A stretch of DNA of 14,970 bases from Chlamydiia bacterium. Lineage in GTDB: Bacteria > Chlamydiota > Chlamydiia > Chlamydiales > SM23-39. Positions within the stretch are counted from its first letter, which is position 1, and each line of letters starts with the position of its first letter. The notes under the pieces were generated by a model that was not told the DNA's origin, searched no databases, and saw nothing but the letters and a program-made list of their open reading frames with translations. This document shows positions 7,958-14,861 of the stretch, piece after piece. The position numbers were made by a program, and so were the translations under genes. The stretch lies in contig JACQAR010000001.1 in assembly GCA_016194825.1 (NCBI GenBank), forward strand, positions 1-14,970, in the 5' to 3' direction.

Positions 7958-8137
7958 CTACCACTTGGAGTGGTGGCGCGGTTCCCTCTCGGGGGGAGGC
8001 AGGAGAGTCGGCTCTTTTGGCAGATGATGAGCCACCACTTTGTGCTGCTTTTTCTTCTTGGTCACCACCCTGTCTTCACAAGATGAAACAATCAGAGCGA
8101 AAGAGAGACCAAGCACTGCTAGAATCACTTTCTTCAT
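7958..8137 (-). CDS. Small lipoprotein, 59 aa, unknown function
   Basis: A short reading frame with a textbook lipoprotein leader: MKK, a hydrophobic core (VILAVLGLSFALI) and a lipobox VSSC placing the lipidated Cys at residue 20. The mature part is about 40 residues and highly basic (TKKKKQHK), with a Pro-rich middle (LPPPERE) and His/Lys/Trp at the end. The frame runs from ATG at 8137 to TAG at 7958-7960. GAGAG lies about 10 bases upstream of the start, similar in style to the large gene's weak ribosome binding site. The gene sits alone on the minus strand, convergent with the large gene (25-bp gap) and divergent from the BioD-like gene. It may be attached to the inner or outer membrane on the periplasmic side. 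Because it is very short it could be overlooked, but the lipobox makes a chance frame unlikely. Confidence 0.75.
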   Translation of the reverse strand: MKKVILAVLGLSFALIVSSCEDRVVTKKKKQHKVVAHHLPKEPTLLPPPEREPRHHSKW

Positions 8138-8165
8138 ATAATTTTCTCTCTAATTATTTCCCAAG

Positions 8166-8194
8166 TTGAAATCAACAACTAAAAATCCTATCAT
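8166..8194 (+). promoter_or_regulatory. Promoter of the BioD-like/M16 protease gene pair
   Basis: TTGAAA (8166-8171) and TATCAT (8189-8194) are 17 bp apart. The expected start, around 8201, lies one or two bases before the ATG at 8203, and no Shine-Dalgarno sequence precedes the gene. The transcript is therefore probably leaderless or nearly so. Confidence 0.5.
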
Positions 8195-8202
8195 CATAAT
8201 TA

Positions 8203-9297
8203 ATGAAAACATTCTTCATTGCCGCAACCGGTCAAAATATTGGGAAGACCACTACATGCCTAGGGCTGATGGCCGGCCTCATCAAAAGAGGCTTATCCGT
8301 AGGGTTCCTCAAACCAATCGGGCAAGAATACATTGAGACAGAATTCGGTGTCCACGTTGATAAAGATGTCGTGCTATTCAAGTCCCATTTTCAGCTGAAC
8401 GATCCCTATGAAGAAATGAGCCCTGTGCTGTTCCCGCGCGGCTTTACCAGAGATTACCTCGACGGGAAAATTGACCATGGGCATTTGGTTGAAAAGATTG
8501 AAAAGGCATTTCGCGCAATCCAGACTAGATACGAAGCAGCAGTCATCGAGGGAACGGGGCATACGGGCGTGGGATCGATTGTCGATCTCAATAACGCCCA
8601 AGTAGCAGCAAAACTCAAATGCCCCATGATTTTGGTCGCTTCAGGGGGATTGGGCTCTTCTTTTGATGACTTGGCGCTGAATTATACGCAGTGTGAAAAG
8701 TATGGGGTTCGAGTAGCAGGTGTCATCCTCAACCGGGTACTCGATGAAAAGCGAGAAATGGTCCTGCACTACATGAGCCAGGCGCTCAAAAGGTGGAAGA
8801 TCCCTCTCATCGGCGCCATCCCCTACGATCCTTTCTTGAGTCTGCCCACCATGGGGGATTTTGAGCTGCTGTTTCAAACTTCTCTTCTATCGGGACAAAG
8901 ACATCGGCTTCGTCATTTTGAGCATATCCGGTTGATTGCGACCAGCGTGGAAATGTACCAGACCGAAATTGTGCCGCATCAGCTCATCATTACTCCTGCC
9001 AGCCGCGAAGACATCATCTTGGCCACGCTCACCCGTTACTGGAATACAAAAATTTCCCATCCGGAAGAAGAATTGCCGACCGGCATGATTCTCACAGGGA
9101 AAGAACCTCCGAAGCTGTCGATCATCGAAGAGCTCAAAAGAGCCAATTTGCCGATGTTATATGCGCCTGTGAGCAATTTCACAGCGATGAAGATGATCAA
9201 TACCTACACCGCTAAAATCCGAGAAGAGGATACCGCTAAAATCCACGAAGCGATAGAAATAGTAGAATCTCATATTGATTTTGATGCTGTTTTATGA
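8203..9297 (+). CDS. BioD-like P-loop/DRTGG domain protein (COG0857 type)
   Basis: A 364-residue protein. The N-terminal ~210 residues are a dethiobiotin-synthetase-like P-loop ATPase: Walker A GQNIGKTT (10-17), FLKPIGQE (35-42), VIEGTGHTGVGS (114-125, the counterpart of BioD's VVEGAGG) and VAGVILNRV (171-179). The C-terminal part (about 215-330) matches a DRTGG domain: HQLIITPASREDIILATL, GMILTGKEPP, LPMLYAPVSNFTA. The same pair of domains forms the N-terminal, non-catalytic half of long phosphotransacetylases. Here it stands alone without the acetyltransferase domain, so the family is usually considered regulatory; its ligand is not known. It is not a true biotin synthesis enzyme, because no other bio genes are near and the C-terminal domain differs. 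The stop overlaps the protease start (ATGA, 9294-9297), so the two are co-translated. There is no ribosome binding site; see the promoter just upstream. Confidence 0.85.
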   Translation: MKTFFIAATGQNIGKTTTCLGLMAGLIKRGLSVGFLKPIGQEYIETEFGVHVDKDVVLFKSHFQLNDPYEEMSPVLFPRGFTRDYLDGKIDHGHLVEKIEKAFRAIQTRYEAAVIEGTGHTGVGSIVDLNNAQVAAKLKCPMILVASGGLGSSFDDLALNYTQCEKYGVRVAGVILNRVLDEKREMVLHYMSQALKRWKIPLIGAIPYDPFLSLPTMGDFELLFQTSLLSGQRHRLRHFEHIRLIATSVEMYQTEIVPHQLIITPASREDIILATLTRYWNTKISHPEEELPTGMILTGKEPPKLSIIEELKRANLPMLYAPVSNFTAMKMINTYTAKIREEDTAKIHEAIEIVESHIDFDAVL

Positions 9298-12190
9298 CTG
9301 ATTTTCAAGTGACAAAACAACTAAAGCTCGAAGAGCTCCATTGTACGCTCCAGCAGCTCGTCCATGTCCCAACAGGAGCTTGCGTCCTGCATATCGCGAA
9401 TGACGATCCTGAAAATCTCTTCTGCCTTTCCTTTCAGACGCTTCCAGATAGCTCCAACGGCGTGGCTCATATTTTAGCGCACACCGTGCTTTGTGGTTCA
9501 AAAAAATTCCCGATCAAAGATCCTTTTTTCTCTATGACTCGCCGCAGCCTGCACACCTTCATGAACGCCATGACGGGACAAGATTTTACCTGTTATCCAG
9601 CCAGCTCACAGGTGGAAAAAGATTTTTACAATTTGCTCGAAGTCTATCTCGATGCAGTCTTTTATCCCGAGTTGAAACAGCTCAGTTTCTTACAAGAGGG
9701 GCATAGGCTTGAGCTGCACGATCACCAGTTGCAAATCCAGGGGGTCGTCTACAACGAGATGAAAGGAGCCATGAGTTCTGCGGAATCTAGACTCTGGGAA
9801 GCACTTGCGAAAGCCTTAATGCCCGATCTGCCTTATGCACACAACTCAGGAGGCAACCCCAGAGAAATTCCGAATTTGACCTATGAGGAGCTCCTCGCCT
9901 TCCACCGGAATTTCTACCATCCTTCCCGCTGCCTATTTTTCTTCTACGGGAATTTACCTCTAGAAAAGCATCTGAAATTCATTGAAGACAAGGCGTTGCG
10001 CCACGTGTCCAAAATGGCTCCCCTGCCTCCTCTTCCGAGGCAAAGGCGCTTCAGTCAACCTGTACAGACCCGGGCCTATTATCCGATTGCCAGCGGAGAA
10101 TCAAAGGGGGGAAAATGTGAAATTGCCTTCGCTTGGCTCACTGTTCCTCTTTCAGATCAGGAAAAGGCTCTTGCGTTGAGCTTGCTCGATCTTCTTTTAC
10201 TCGATACCGATGCCTCCCCACTGAAGATGGCTCTGCTCAGGTCGGGTCTTTGCTCAGAGGTGGAAGCCTCGATGGATTTGGAGATGAGCGAAATTCCCTG
10301 GGTGATCATCTGCAAAGGGTGTGATCCGGAAGATGCGGAACCTCTGAAAAAAATCCTCTTCGATACACTGCAAAAGATCTGCCAAAAACCCTTTGAGACA
10401 AAGCACGTGGAAGCGTGCCTGCACCAACTCGAGTTCGACCGCACCGAAATCGGAGGCGAGGGCTCTCCTTTTGGCTTGACCCTCTTCTTCCGTGCTGCTC
10501 TGCTCCATCAACATGGAAACGATCCAGAAAATGCTCTTCTGATTCACTCTTTATTTAAGCAGTTAAGAGAAAGGTTGTTAAACCCCAATTATCTGACTGA
10601 TCTTCTCCGAGCGACTCTCCTCGAGAATTCTCACTTTGTCCAGCTGACGCTGGAGCCAGATAATGAGTTAGAAAAGCGAGAGCTAGAAGAAGAGCAAACT
10701 CGGCTCAAACAGAGGGAAAAAACACTGACTCCGAAAGAAAAAGAAGAGATCCAGAAAAAGATGCAGGCGCTCTCTCGCTACCAAGAAGAGGTGGAGCATC
10801 AGTCGCTGGACTGTTTGCCAAAACTCCAGCTCGCGGATGTACCGAGTGTCACGCGCGATTTTCCTCTCGGACAAAATAAGTGCGACGAGCTCGAGATTTT
10901 CCACCACAACTGCTTCACCAATCACATTACCTATGCCGACTTGCTCTTTGATCTTCCCGATTTGAGTGCCTCTGATTTGCCTTTGGTTTTTCTCTTTTCT
11001 AAGCTGTTGACAGAAGTGGGCTGCGGAGGGAGAGAGTATGGGGAAAATTTGGAATTCCAACAGGCTTATACGGGAGGTTTTCAGTGTCTGATGTCGCTAC
11101 ATGTTCTGCAGGAAGATCCAAATCGATGCAAACCGAGCCTTTCCATCCGTGGTAAAGCGCTCCAACATAACGTCCCCCAACTCTTCCAGTTGTTCGGCGA
11201 TGTGGTCTCTTCTGCTGATTTCACAGATGAGAAACGGATTAGGAGCTTCTGAGCCAGGAGGCTACGCTACTGCGCAGCAAGCTCAGCAAAAATGCACTCG
11301 ACTATGCCACTCAGATCGCATTGAGCGGCCACTCTCTTCCCTCGTATATCCACAATCAATGGAATGGGATTCCGTATTTAGAAGCAATTTTACGCTGGGA
11401 AAAAGAGGGAGGCAAATCGCTGATCAAAGAACTGCAGAGAATACAAAAACAGATTTTGGCCACCAATATGCCCCATCTGATCCTCTCTTGCGCTGCAACG
11501 CAGTACGAAGAGATGAAAAAACAACATTTTTACGGAGTGCACAAGAAAATTGCCCCGAGCGCATCGTCTCCATGGAAAGGAAATTTTTCTCTTCCCCCAG
11601 CCGAATCTCAGGTCCGCTTCATCTCTGCACCTGTCGCCTTTACTGCGTATGGGATGCACACCATTGCTTACCGAAATGCCGAAGCTCCCTATCTCTATCT
11701 CGCCACCGAACTGTTGGAAAATTGCATTCTCCATAAAGAGATCCGGGAAAAAGGAGGGGCGTATGGTGGTGGAGCCTCTTATTCTCCGAGCTCCGGCAAT
11801 TTTCACCTGTACGCCTACCGCGATCCTCATTTAGCCAACACTGAAAAGATCTTCCGCCAGGCAATAGAGAGGATCGCAGAAGGAAAATTCAATGAATCGG
11901 AACTCTTAGAAGCAAAATTTGGCGTGCTGCAGACCCTGGATGCGCCTGTATCTCCTGGGAATCGGGCGATTGTCGCCTATGCGTGGCAACGGGCAGGGCG
12001 CACACTCCCATTGAGAGGAGAATTCAGGAAGAAAATTTTAGAAGCTGAAAAAAAACAGATCGCACAAGCAGTTGCGAAGCACCTGCTCCCGCAACACGGT
12101 GTGCTGGTGAGTTTTCTAGGAAAAGAACTCTTTGAAAAAGAGAAGAAAAAAATCACCACTTCTCTCCCTGTCCATCCCATTGCAATTTAG
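9294..12190 (+). pseudogene. PreP-like M16C zinc metalloprotease, frameshifted and with altered active site
   Basis: The sequence is homologous to presequence protease/insulinase-family M16C peptidases over the full ~965 residues. Frame one runs to a TGA at 11250-11252. The homologous sequence continues in the next frame (ELLSQEATLLRSKLSKNALD onward) to 12190, so one base is missing near 11240-11241 (CGGATT|AGGAGC; an inserted base would restore RI-x-ELL). Fragments on their own are 9294-11252 and, from an internal ATG, 11321-12190. The inverted zinc motif HxxEH should lie at residues 59-63 but reads HILAH: codon GCG at 9477-9479 gives Ala for the catalytic Glu. The third ligand region GVVYNEMKGAMSS (Glu155) is intact, as is the C-terminal EIREKGGAYGGGA. 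Family members degrade short peptides in a closed chamber; the chlamydial ones are presumed cytosolic or periplasmic. With both lesions the product should be inactive unless the read is wrong. Confidence 0.85.
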
Positions 12191-12208
12191 CCCCGTCTGA
12201 GATATAGT
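12180..12208 (+). promoter_or_regulatory. Promoter of htrA
   Basis: TTGCAA (12180-12185) and TATAGT (12203-12208) are 17 bp apart. The -35 box overlaps the last codons of the protease gene. Transcription would begin near 12215, leaving a 5' leader of about 20 bases that contains the htrA ribosome binding site. Confidence 0.6.
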
Positions 12209-12235
12209 GAGGGGTTAAAAAAAAAGAGGTGTCGT

Positions 12236-13494
12236 ATGAAATGGTTGATATGCGCAATGACAGCTGTCACTTTGATCTGCCCCTTGGGATCTTACGCAGA
12301 GGCGCGGAGTAAAAAAACTCAGCCTACCACCACGACCACCAACACCTCTCCACAAATTCCGGCCGATCTATTAGACCAGACCTCAGAAATTTTTGCTCAA
12401 GTAGCAGAAAATTCGATGCCGGCTACCGTTTCGATTAAAGGAATTGTCAACCAACAGCAACAGCAATTTTTAAATCCTTTTGACATGTTTGGTGACGAGT
12501 TTTTCCGACGGTTTTTCGGAGGGCAATTCCCCAATCAGCTCCAGCCACAGCAGCCGCAACCGCAGCAACAGATGACTGGCGGCTCCGGCTTCCTCGTTAG
12601 CTCAGACGGCTATATCGTCACCAATAACCACGTGATTCAGGAAGCAGTACAAATCACTGTGACTCTGAACGATGGAAGAGAATATGCCGCTACCGCGCGA
12701 TCAACCCAGGCAACTCCGGAGGCCCGCTTCTCAATCTGAGAGGAGAAGTGATTGGCGTGAACACAGCGATCTACACTCGCAGCGGAGGCTACATGGGGAT
12801 AGGGCTTGCCATCCCGAGCCGTATTGTGCAAACAGTCGTAGAGCAAATCCGTGATTTTGGCACCGTTAAGCGGGCGTATCTCGGGATTGTGTTACAGCCT
12901 CTGGATAAAGAGCTAGCAGACGCGATGGGTGCTGAAAAGCAAGAAGGCATTTTGGTTTCTGAAGTCATGAAAGAATCTCCCGCTTTTAAAGCTGGCCTAT
13001 TGCAGGGGGATGTGATTCTACAGCTCAACCAAAAAGCGGTTAAAAACGTCGCTAAATTCCGCAACGAAATCTCCCTCATGAAACCAGGGAGTGCCGTTCA
13101 GCTGCGCATTTTGCGGAACAACAAACCGATGACGCTCGACATCACACTTGGTTCCCAGAGTGAAGGAGAAGAGATCTCCGCAGAGGTGCTGCAAAAATTG
13201 GGCATTGAAGTAGATAATCTGTCAGCGGAACTCGCCGCGAAATTTGGGATTCCTGCTACAGAGAGCGACTGCGTCGTAATCACACGCGTGAAACCAGGCT
13301 CTCCAGCTGCCATGGCAGGTCTGCGTCCCTCTTTCTTGATTACTGGGGTTGCTCTCGACTGGAACAATCAGAAACGGGTGACAAACCTCAGTGCATTGCA
13401 AGAGGCGCTCAAGGATTTGAGCAGCAATCAAAAGCACATCATCCTCATAGTAAAGCACCAGAACTTTCAGCGCTACTACACCATCAAACTTTGA
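12236..13494 (+). pseudogene. htrA: Periplasmic serine protease/chaperone HtrA (DegP), internal deletion with frame change
   Basis: An HtrA/DegP protease: signal peptide (1-21, GSYA|EA), a Gln-rich loop (about 102-112), the trypsin-like domain start (TGGSGFLVSSDGYIVTNNHVI, catalytic His132), then two PDZ domains. AGAGGTG (12225-12231) is a good ribosome binding site. After GREYAAT (codon 153, 12692-12694) the expected ~78 codons, including the catalytic Asp strand (DIAVLKI) and GNPFGL, are absent. Homology resumes one frame over at AINPGNSGGPLL (from 12697), with catalytic Ser at 12715-12717. The joint is the CGCG at 12694-12697. The first frame stops at 12737-12739. The remainder encodes GYMGIGLAIPS, PDZ1 (RAYLGIVLQPL...GDVILQLN) and PDZ2 (VVITRVKPGSPAAMAGLRP) to 13494. 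Full-length chlamydial HtrA is about 497 residues; roughly 235 bases are missing. As read, no active protease can be made. Chlamydial HtrA is normally a conserved stress and virulence protease. Confidence 0.9.
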
Positions 13495-13500
13495 AGTCAA

Positions 13501-13525
13501 GTTCAGTCCTCTACGAGGACTGAAC
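13501..13525. repeat. Perfect hairpin after htrA (possible terminator)
   Basis: GTTCAGTCCTC (13501-13511) and GAGGACTGAAC (13515-13525) form an 11-bp perfect stem with a 3-base loop, starting 6 bases after the htrA stop. It may stop transcription of htrA, but no T-run follows, so intrinsic termination would be weak. Its right arm overlaps the start of the longer inverted repeat. Confidence 0.6.
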
Positions 13526-13640
13526 TGGGCAAGGGCACAGGCAGAGGCACGGGCATGTCGGGAACGAGCGAGGTTCACGAAAATGATGCAGATGCAAGCG
13601 CTATCTTTGTCCACGACGTGCCTCTGCCCTTGCCCAGTTC
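13522..13640. repeat. Long imperfect inverted repeat built from GGGCAN/AGGCAN hexamers
   Basis: The arm at 13522-13551 (30 nt) and the arm at 13617-13640 (24 nt) are reverse complements apart from a 6-base insertion in the left arm; 65 bases lie between. Both arms contain degenerate hexamer units: GGGCAA, GGGCAC, AGGCAG, AGGCAC, GGGCAT at 13527-13556, and the complements of three such units at 13618-13635, so the 6-base length difference equals one hexamer. Weaker complementarity continues outward (CCTCTACGAG near 13508 with CTCGTAGGGG near 13645). No protein signature is seen inside. It resembles a dispersed intergenic repeat or MITE-like element; copies elsewhere in the genome cannot be checked here. 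Confidence 0.7.
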
Positions 13641-13667
13641 ACGACTCGTAGGGGAGTAAACTCTTTC

Positions 13668-13691
13668 TTAGGAGTCGCTGGATTCTTCGGT
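13668..13691. repeat. Left copy of 24-bp direct repeat (displaced gene end)
   Basis: TTAG followed by GAGTCGCTGGATTCTTCGGT. It matches 14442-14465 at 23 of 24 positions. Read on the minus strand it still spells the C-terminal codons T-E-E-S-S-D-S and a TAA stop, although no gene enters it from the right; the one mismatch is synonymous (TCC for TCT). Confidence 0.85.
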
Positions 13692-13706
13692 ATTCATAAC
13701 AAGCCT

Positions 13707-14015
13707 TTAAGCAACTTTTAAGTTAAGTCCTAGGGCATTCATCAAAATAACGAGGGTATGCCATTTTGGGTTTCCTGTTTCAGAAAGCGTTTTGTAGAGG
13801 CTTTCTCTTCCAATACGAGCCTTTTTTGCCAGATTCCCTATACCACCTTGAGCTTCCGCGACATTTTTGAGAGCGATTAGGAATAAATATTGAGACTCTT
13901 CATCGCCTTTGAGGCTTTCCTCTAGAGCTTCATTCAGATATGCAACTGCTAAATCATGATCTTTCAGTTTCTCTAGAATCCAATCTTGGTATTTTTTGGT
14001 TTTTGGTTTTTTCAT
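13707..14015 (-). CDS. Antitoxin, Xre-type HTH (HigA/addiction module antidote family)
   Basis: A 102-residue protein. AVAYLNEALEES at residues 23-34 and LFLIALKNVAEAQGGIGNLA match the 'addiction module antidote protein' family that partners Gp49/HigB-like toxins. The helix-turn-helix lies at about 55-90 (IGNLAKKARIGRESLYKTLS, 59-78). The usual roles are to bind and neutralise the toxin and repress the shared promoter. I chose the ATG at 14015. It overlaps the toxin stop (ATGA) and has a GGGGGAAG Shine-Dalgarno sequence inside the end of the toxin gene. A longer frame starting at 14102 would only add toxin-overlapping sequence with no family match. Toxin-first order is typical of higBA. The stop at 13707 lies 15 bases inside the left direct repeat's edge. 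Confidence 0.88.
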   Translation of the reverse strand: MKKPKTKKYQDWILEKLKDHDLAVAYLNEALEESLKGDEESQYLFLIALKNVAEAQGGIGNLAKKARIGRESLYKTLSETGNPKWHTLVILMNALGLNLKVA

Positions 14016-14347
14016 TTTTTCTTCCCCCTCGAATGATATTCTTTCAAGTATTCTTCTGCTGTTTTTATGTTTTTTTCTTGTGATCTTTTTGTTCCACCAC
14101 AAAGCAGTAAAATCACTTTGTTGCCAATCTTTGAGTAATACATTCGTATGCCAGCCCCATAATCCATTCGTAACTCAGAAACCCCTTCACCCACACCACC
14201 TTTAAAATCTCCAAAGTTTCCTATCCTAACCCGATCAAGTCTTGTCAAAATCTTGGTTTTCGTCTTGAGATCCTTAATCCCCTCAAGCCAAACATCGAAT
14301 GGACACTCTCCATTAGACGTTATGTAGAATTCAATCTCAATTTCCAT
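14012..14347 (-). CDS. Toxin, RelE/HigB-like (phage Gp49 / addiction module killer family)
   Basis: A 111-residue protein with the Gp49/HigB-like fold signature: IEFYITSNGECPFDVWLEGI at the start, LDRVRIGNFGDFKGGVGEGVSELR in the middle, and the diagnostic DYGAGIRMYYSKIGNKVILLLCGGTKRSQEKNIKTAEEYLKEY (residues 62 to about 104). Relatives are ribosome-associated or mRNA-cleaving toxins that slow growth until neutralised by the antitoxin encoded just downstream. The length is normal for the family and the frame is intact, with the conserved basic and aromatic residues present. The promoter sits so close (-10 ends six bases before the ATG) that the mRNA should be leaderless or nearly so, a common way to keep toxin translation low. 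I see no damage, so the pair may be functional. Confidence 0.9.
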   Translation of the reverse strand: MEIEIEFYITSNGECPFDVWLEGIKDLKTKTKILTRLDRVRIGNFGDFKGGVGEGVSELRMDYGAGIRMYYSKIGNKVILLLCGGTKRSQEKNIKTAEEYLKEYHSRGKKK

Positions 14348-14353
14348 GGTTTT

Positions 14354-14382
14354 ATTGTATCCTGGGAGATACTTTATTTCAA
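14354..14382 (-). promoter_or_regulatory. Toxin-antitoxin operon promoter
   Basis: On the minus strand, TTGAAA (14382-14377) and TACAAT (14359-14354) are 17 bp apart. The expected transcription start coincides with the toxin ATG at 14347. No other candidate lies in the remaining 60 bases up to the right repeat. Confidence 0.6.
14357..14372. promoter_or_regulatory. Candidate antitoxin operator
   Basis: GTATC (14357-14361) and GATAC (14368-14372) form an inverted repeat with a 6-base centre lying between and touching the -10 and -35 boxes. This is where an HTH antitoxin dimer would be expected to bind to repress its own operon. Binding is inferred from position and symmetry only. Confidence 0.4.
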
Positions 14383-14441
14383 CATTAATCTATAACAGAT
14401 TTATCTTAAATGACTTAGGAAATACCCTCTATGTTTTTGCT

Positions 14442-14465
14442 TTAAGAGTCGCTGGATTCTTCGGT
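14442..14465. repeat. Right copy of 24-bp direct repeat (within lipoprotein gene)
   Basis: TTAA followed by GAGTCGCTGGATTCTTCGGT. It forms the last eight codons, stop included, of the lipoprotein gene on the minus strand. Its partner lies at 13668-13691, 774 bp away in the same orientation. Confidence 0.85.
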
Positions 14466-14837
14466 GATGATGCGTAAAATCCGCTCTAGGAGTAGTTCGG
14501 CATCTTTGGCCATCTGGTTCGTGCCATATTGCAGTACCTCTTGGAGAAATTCCCGCTCCTGCTGGAAGAGTTCCGCAGAATAAGGATGCTTTTTTGCTTC
14601 GTACTGATTGAGCTCTTTGCGAATGAGCGCCAGACGTGCCGCACGAATCGCTTCTTGCAGCTCTAGAATTTCTTGCTTTTTCTTCTCCTCGTCACGTGCG
14701 GCCGCTTCAAGCTTTTTTTGTAAAAGAGCAATCTTTTGCTTTTGTTTGCGAGGCGACAAATCATCAGCTATATACGCAGCTCTCTGCGCCGTGCAACTAG
14801 TCATACAAAAAATCAAACAAAGAAGTGCGTACTGCAT
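14442..14837 (-). CDS. Putative lipoprotein with coiled coil, unknown function
   Basis: A 131-residue protein. The leader MQYALLCLIFCMTSC ends in a lipobox-like MTSC, giving a lipidated Cys at residue 15. The remainder is strongly helical and charged: SPRKQKQKIALLQKKLEAAARDEEKKKQEILELQEAIRAARLALIRK looks like a coiled coil, followed by a Gln/Glu-rich helix (FQQEREFLQEVLQYG) and an acidic tail EESSDS. I recognise no named family; it resembles small periplasmic coiled-coil lipoproteins. The ATG at 14837 is 24 bases downstream of the stop of the next gene on the same strand, so the two are probably co-transcribed. No good ribosome binding site is visible. The last eight codons are the sequence duplicated on the far side of the toxin-antitoxin pair, so the gene end may have been restored by an insertion. 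Confidence 0.75.
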   Translation of the reverse strand: MQYALLCLIFCMTSCTAQRAAYIADDLSPRKQKQKIALLQKKLEAAARDEEKKKQEILELQEAIRAARLALIRKELNQYEAKKHPYSAELFQQEREFLQEVLQYGTNQMAKDAELLLERILRIITEESSDS

Positions 14838-14861
14838 GGGTATTGGGATACACTCAGAATG

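Larger units (their letters stand above)
13668..14465 (-). mobile_element. Toxin-antitoxin cassette bounded by 24-bp direct repeats
   Basis: The 774-bp unit lying between equivalent points of two direct repeats holds only a two-gene toxin-antitoxin operon and its promoter. The right repeat is the last eight codons (including the stop) of the lipoprotein gene. The left repeat is a second copy of that gene end. This is the geometry left by integration at the 3' end of a gene, where the incoming DNA restores the coding sequence. The unit also looks AT-richer than both flanks. No integrase, transposase or terminal inverted repeat is visible, so movement would need an enzyme supplied elsewhere or homology-driven recombination. 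The interpretation as a mobile unit is inference; the repeats and gene content are seen directly. Confidence 0.5.

Noticed and set aside
8203..9297. Calling the BioD-like gene bioD (dethiobiotin synthetase)
   Set aside because: The C-terminal half is a DRTGG domain, length is well above BioD, and no other biotin genes are nearby.
11232..11262. Programmed ribosomal frameshift in the protease gene
   Set aside because: No slippery heptamer or downstream structure is visible, and the family is not known for programmed frameshifting.
13222..13614. 130-residue minus-strand frame across the htrA end and the inverted repeat
   Set aside because: It overlaps the PDZ2 coding region and hexamer repeats; its composition is repeat-driven and it has no start signal.
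13527..13635. Hexamer units considered as a CRISPR array
   Set aside because: Units are contiguous six-base repeats with no spacers of regular length, and there are no cas genes.
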